From contig NZ_JOMH01000001.1 in NCBI RefSeq assembly GCF_000711245.1, positions 1,668,830 to 1,732,829 of the forward strand: a stretch of 64,000 bases of DNA, written 5' to 3'. Source of the stretch: Polycyclovorans algicola TG408 (GTDB taxonomy: Bacteria; Pseudomonadota; Gammaproteobacteria; Nevskiales; Nevskiaceae). The notes beneath the pieces are model-generated. The model saw only the letters and a program-made list of their open reading frames with translations. It had not been told where the DNA came from and ran no database searches. Positions 61,200 to 64,000 of the stretch are shown here, in pieces (positions within the stretch are counted from its first letter, which is position 1; every line of letters starts with the position of its first letter). The position numbers and the translations under genes are program-made.

Positions 61200-62101
61200 C
61201 CTCCTCCGATCCCGATCTTTCACCTGACGAACGTGACCCCGGCGCCGTGCCACAGCCGCCGAGCCCGCCCGTGTCGCCACCATCACCCGGCACCCAGCTG
61301 CGCCGTGCCCGAGAGGACGCCCATCTCACCCTCGAAGATTTCGCCGCGCAGACCAAGCTCGCGCTCGGCACCTTGCAGGCGCTGGAGGCCGACGACTTTG
61401 CCGCCCTGCTCGAGCCGGTGTACGTGCGTGGGTACTACCGCAAATGTGCTCGGCTCTTGGGCTTGTCTGAGGAGGCGCTGATCGAGGCCTATAACGCGCG
61501 CGTCAAGCAGACACAGCCGCAGGCACCGGCGCGCATCCGCCTCTCATCCGGCACGGCCGAGAGCCGCAGCGGACTTGGTCGACTGCTCGGGCTACTGATC
61601 TTCGCCATCATCGTCGGTCTGCTCGCCTACTTATGGTTGACCCGGCCCGACGCCGCTCCGTCGGTGGGCGAGGCTGACGGGCAGGCTGTGCCTGAAGCGG
61701 CCATCACCACGACGCCCGCAGTCGATGCGCTGGCCGAGACCGAACCCGCGCCGACCGAGGCGCCGCTCGAGGCCGTGCCCGCGGTGCCCAGCGCGCCGGC
61801 GGCGGTTACCGAGGCGCCGTCGGCAACCGACGCGCCGGATGCCGTTGCGGGCGAACCAACCGTGCGTCTGCAGTTTCGCGAGACCTCGTGGGTGCGCATC
61901 AACGACGCCGAGGGGCAGGCTCTGCTCAATGGCCTCATGGATGGCGGCACCTCACAGACCATCAGCGGCGCGCCGCCGTTGAGCCTGTTTTTCGGCAACG
62001 CCCCGGGCGTGGCGCTGGAGTTCAACGGTCAGCGTGTGGACCTGAGCCCTTACACGCAAAGCAACAGCACCGCGCGGCTGACCTTGCCGCCGACCAACTG
62101 A
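61196..62101 (+). CDS. rodZ: Cell-shape protein RodZ (cytoskeletal helix-turn-helix protein)
   Basis: A 301-residue membrane protein linking MreB to the cell-wall machinery. It has a Pro-rich N-terminal extension, a helix-turn-helix (about 33-105; [45 protein letters not shown]), one membrane segment ([19 protein letters not shown]), an Ala/Pro/Glu linker and the C-terminal periplasmic DUF4115 domain ([19 protein letters not shown]). Overlaps pilF as ATGA. Confidence 0.93.
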   Translation: MTSSDPDLSPDERDPGAVPQPPSPPVSPPSPGTQLRRAREDAHLTLEDFAAQTKLALGTLQALEADDFAALLEPVYVRGYYRKCARLLGLSEEALIEAYNARVKQTQPQAPARIRLSSGTAESRSGLGRLLGLLIFAIIVGLLAYLWLTRPDAAPSVGEADGQAVPEAAITTTPAVDALAETEPAPTEAPLEAVPAVPSAPAAVTEAPSATDAPDAVAGEPTVRLQFRETSWVRINDAEGQALLNGLMDGGTSQTISGAPPLSLFFGNAPGVALEFNGQRVDLSPYTQSNSTARLTLPPTN

Positions 62102-62114
62102 CGCAGGCCGGGTC

Positions 62115-63227
62115 ATGGTGATGCGCAGCGACCATCAGATTCAGCGCCGAGTCTCGCGCCCGATTCGCGTCGGCCGCGTCACGGTGGGCGGCGACGCGCC
62201 GATCGCCGTGCAGACCATGACCAATACCGACACCGAGAACGTCGCTGCCACGGTTGCGCAGATCCAGTCGGCGCAGAAGGCCGGCGCCGATCTGGTGCGG
62301 GTCTCGGTGCCGACCATCGCCGCCGCAAAAGCCTTTGGCGAGATCAAGAAGGCGGTCGGCTATATGCCGCTGATCGCCGACATTCACTTCAATTACAAAT
62401 GCGGCCTTGCCGCCGCTGAAGCCGGCGCCGACTGCCTGCGCATCAATCCCGGCAATATCGGCAATGAGCGCAAGGTTGACGAGATCGTGGCCTGCGCCCG
62501 GCATCACGGCATTCCCATCCGCATCGGCGTCAATGCCGGCTCGCTGGAAGCCGACCTGCAGGAGAAATATGGCGAGCCCAACTCCGACGCGCTGGTCGAG
62601 TCGGCAATGCGCCACATCGACCTGCTGCTCAAGCGCGATTTTCAGGACTTCAAGGTCAGCCTCAAGGCATCCGACGTGTTCATGACCGTCGAGGCTTATC
62701 GCAAGCTCGCCCACCAGATCGCGCAGCCGCTGCATCTCGGCATCACCGAGGCGGGCGGCTTGCGTGCCGGCGCGGTCAAGAGCGCCATCGGGCTCGGCAT
62801 GTTGCTGGCCGAAGGCATCGGCGACACCCTGCGCGTGTCACTGGCGGCCGATCCCATCGAAGAGGTCAAGGTCGGCTGGGACATTCTCAAATCGCTGCAC
62901 CTGCGCAATCGCGGCATCAATCTGGTGGCCTGTCCGAGTTGCTCGCGGCAGAACTTTGACGTCGTCAAGGTCGTGGCCGAACTCGAAAGTCGCTTTGACG
63001 ACATCGACGAGTCGCTGGATCTGGCGGTGATCGGCTGCGTCGTCAATGGTCCTGGTGAAGCGCGCGAGGCGGCGCTGGGTGTGGCTGGGGGCTACCCCAA
63101 TTCGGTTTACGAGGACGGCAAGATCGCCCACAAGATTCACAACGATCAGCTTGTTGACCGGCTGGAGACGCTGGTGCGCGCCAAGCTCGCCGCGCGCCGC
63201 GCGGCACGCGCCGAGGCGGCCGAATGA
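62115..63227 (+). CDS. ispG: (E)-4-hydroxy-3-methylbut-2-enyl-diphosphate synthase IspG (GcpE)
   Basis: A 370-residue [4Fe-4S] enzyme of the MEP isoprenoid pathway. The N-terminal TIM barrel ([38 protein letters not shown]) and the C-terminal cluster domain with Cys273, Cys276 (CPSC) and Cys308 ([10 protein letters not shown]) are complete. Start ATG 62115 or 62121. Its stop overlaps hisS as ATGA. Confidence 0.95.
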   Translation: MVMRSDHQIQRRVSRPIRVGRVTVGGDAPIAVQTMTNTDTENVAATVAQIQSAQKAGADLVRVSVPTIAAAKAFGEIKKAVGYMPLIADIHFNYKCGLAAAEAGADCLRINPGNIGNERKVDEIVACARHHGIPIRIGVNAGSLEADLQEKYGEPNSDALVESAMRHIDLLLKRDFQDFKVSLKASDVFMTVEAYRKLAHQIAQPLHLGITEAGGLRAGAVKSAIGLGMLLAEGIGDTLRVSLAADPIEEVKVGWDILKSLHLRNRGINLVACPSCSRQNFDVVKVVAELESRFDDIDESLDLAVIGCVVNGPGEAREAALGVAGGYPNSVYEDGKIAHKIHNDQLVDRLETLVRAKLAARRAARAEAAE

Positions 63228-64000
63228 AGTTGCAGTCACTGCGCGGTTTCAACGACATCCTGCCCGGCGAAACCGCCGTGTGGCAGCACGTTGAGCAGGT
63301 GGCGCGCGACACCTTCGCCGCCTATGCGTACCAGGAAATCCGCACGCCGCTGCTGGAGCAGACCGCGCTGTTCAAGCGCGCCATCGGCGAGGTCACCGAT
63401 GTCGTCGAAAAAGAGATGTTCAGCTTCGACGACCGAGAAGGCCTGAACCTCAGTCTGCGTCCTGAAGGCACCGCAAGCTGCGTGCGCGCCGGGCTGGAAC
63501 ACGGCCTGCTGCACAACCAGCAGCAGCGGCTCTGGTATGCCGGCCCCATGTTTCGCCACGAGCGCCCGCAGGCGGGCCGCTACCGTCAGTTTCACCAGCT
63601 CGGCGCAGAAGCCTTCGGCATGCCCGGGCCGGAGATCGACGTCGAGGTCATCGCCCTGTCGGCGCGGCTGCTCAAGCGCCTTGGCCTGCGTGATCTGACG
63701 CTGGAGCTCAACTCGCTGGGCAGCGGCGACAGCCGCGCGCGCTATCGCGCGGCGCTGACCACCTTTCTTGAAGGTCACATCGATGCGCTCGACGATGACT
63801 CGAAGCGGCGCCTGGTCAGTAATCCGCTGCGGGTCCTCGACAGCAAAGTGCCAACCACCCAGGCGATTGTCCGTGACGCGCCCAGCCTGCTCGACGCCAT
63901 GAGTGCCGAGGACCGCGCCCACCTCGATGGCGTGCAGCAAGGGCTCAGCGATCTGGGCATCGACTACGTCATGAATCCGCGTATCGTCCGCGGGCTCGAT
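63224..64000 (+). CDS. hisS: Histidyl-tRNA synthetase, N-terminal part (gene runs off the window)
   Basis: The first 259 codons of a class II aminoacyl-tRNA synthetase. [11 protein letters not shown], motif 1 ([33 protein letters not shown]), motif 2 ([44 protein letters not shown]) and the start of the HisA block ([10 protein letters not shown] at the window end) are visible. ATG 63224 overlaps the ispG stop. The order ispG-hisS is normal for Gammaproteobacteria. Confidence 0.96.
   Translation, partial: MKLQSLRGFNDILPGETAVWQHVEQVARDTFAAYAYQEIRTPLLEQTALFKRAIGEVTDVVEKEMFSFDDREGLNLSLRPEGTASCVRAGLEHGLLHNQQQRLWYAGPMFRHERPQAGRYRQFHQLGAEAFGMPGPEIDVEVIALSARLLKRLGLRDLTLELNSLGSGDSRARYRAALTTFLEGHIDALDDDSKRRLVSNPLRVLDSKVPTTQAIVRDAPSLLDAMSAEDRAHLDGVQQGLSDLGIDYVMNPRIVRGLD

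Overview
This is a GC-rich (roughly 64% by eye), densely coded chromosomal window from a Gram-negative bacterium, most likely a motile gammaproteobacterium. The evidence is opgGH (osmoregulated periplasmic glucans), a chemotaxis operon with cheZ, FlhF/FlhG polar-flagellum control, MotC/MotD stators, an H-NS-type protein, and the order rlmN-pilF-rodZ-ispG-hisS. A family-level placement (for example Nevskiales/Solimonadaceae-like, which include aromatic degraders) is only a guess.

Layout. (1) 1-4206: the end of an unrecognised gene, then mdoH and mdoG on the minus strand. (2) 4490-13833: an uncharacterised envelope locus with an exported esterase, an OprP-type porin, a lipoprotein made of two copies of one module, a lipoprotein hydrolase and a LuxR-type response regulator; a hybrid sensor kinase converges on it. 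(3) 14526-21633: a compact biphenyl upper-pathway operon. A GntR-family regulator is followed by bphA1-A2-A3-A4-B-C-D with nearly all catalytic residues visible. A near-perfect 18-bp palindrome overlaps the -35 box of its only recognisable promoter. A 179-bp self-complementary element closes the operon. (4) 21920-27256: dctA, a thiolase, a divergent LysR/azoreductase pair with DoxX, and hslR. (5) 27395-37125: flhA-flhF-flhG-fliA-cheY-cheZ-cheA-motC-motD-cheW, most genes overlapping or only a few bases apart, with no cheB or cheR. (6) 37126-40086: an insertion-like interval with a ~705-bp imperfect inverted-repeat element, an acyl-CoA ligase and a small exported cysteine-repeat protein. (7) 40093-50959: flgA (minus), cheV (plus, from a FliA-type promoter that would give a leaderless mRNA) and flgBCDEFGHIJKL. 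(8) 51106-55556: an unknown exported protein, yajC-secD-secF and an H-NS-family gene. (9) 55627-58665: an iron-sulfur operon with a cysteine desulfurase, a second desulfurase fused to an IscU-like domain that lacks one canonical cysteine, and an IscA protein. (10) 58815-64000: ndk, rlmN, pilF, rodZ, ispG and the 5' part of hisS.

How it fits together: the bph operon should convert biphenyl to benzoate plus 2-hydroxypenta-2,4-dienoate, but no lower-pathway genes are present, so those products must be handled elsewhere. The flagellar and chemotaxis blocks supply export (FlhA), placement and number control (FlhF/FlhG), the late sigma factor (FliA), signalling (CheY/Z/A/W/V), an ion-driven stator (MotC/D) and the rod-hook-ring-junction parts. 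No rRNA, tRNA, CRISPR, integrase or transposase gene was seen.
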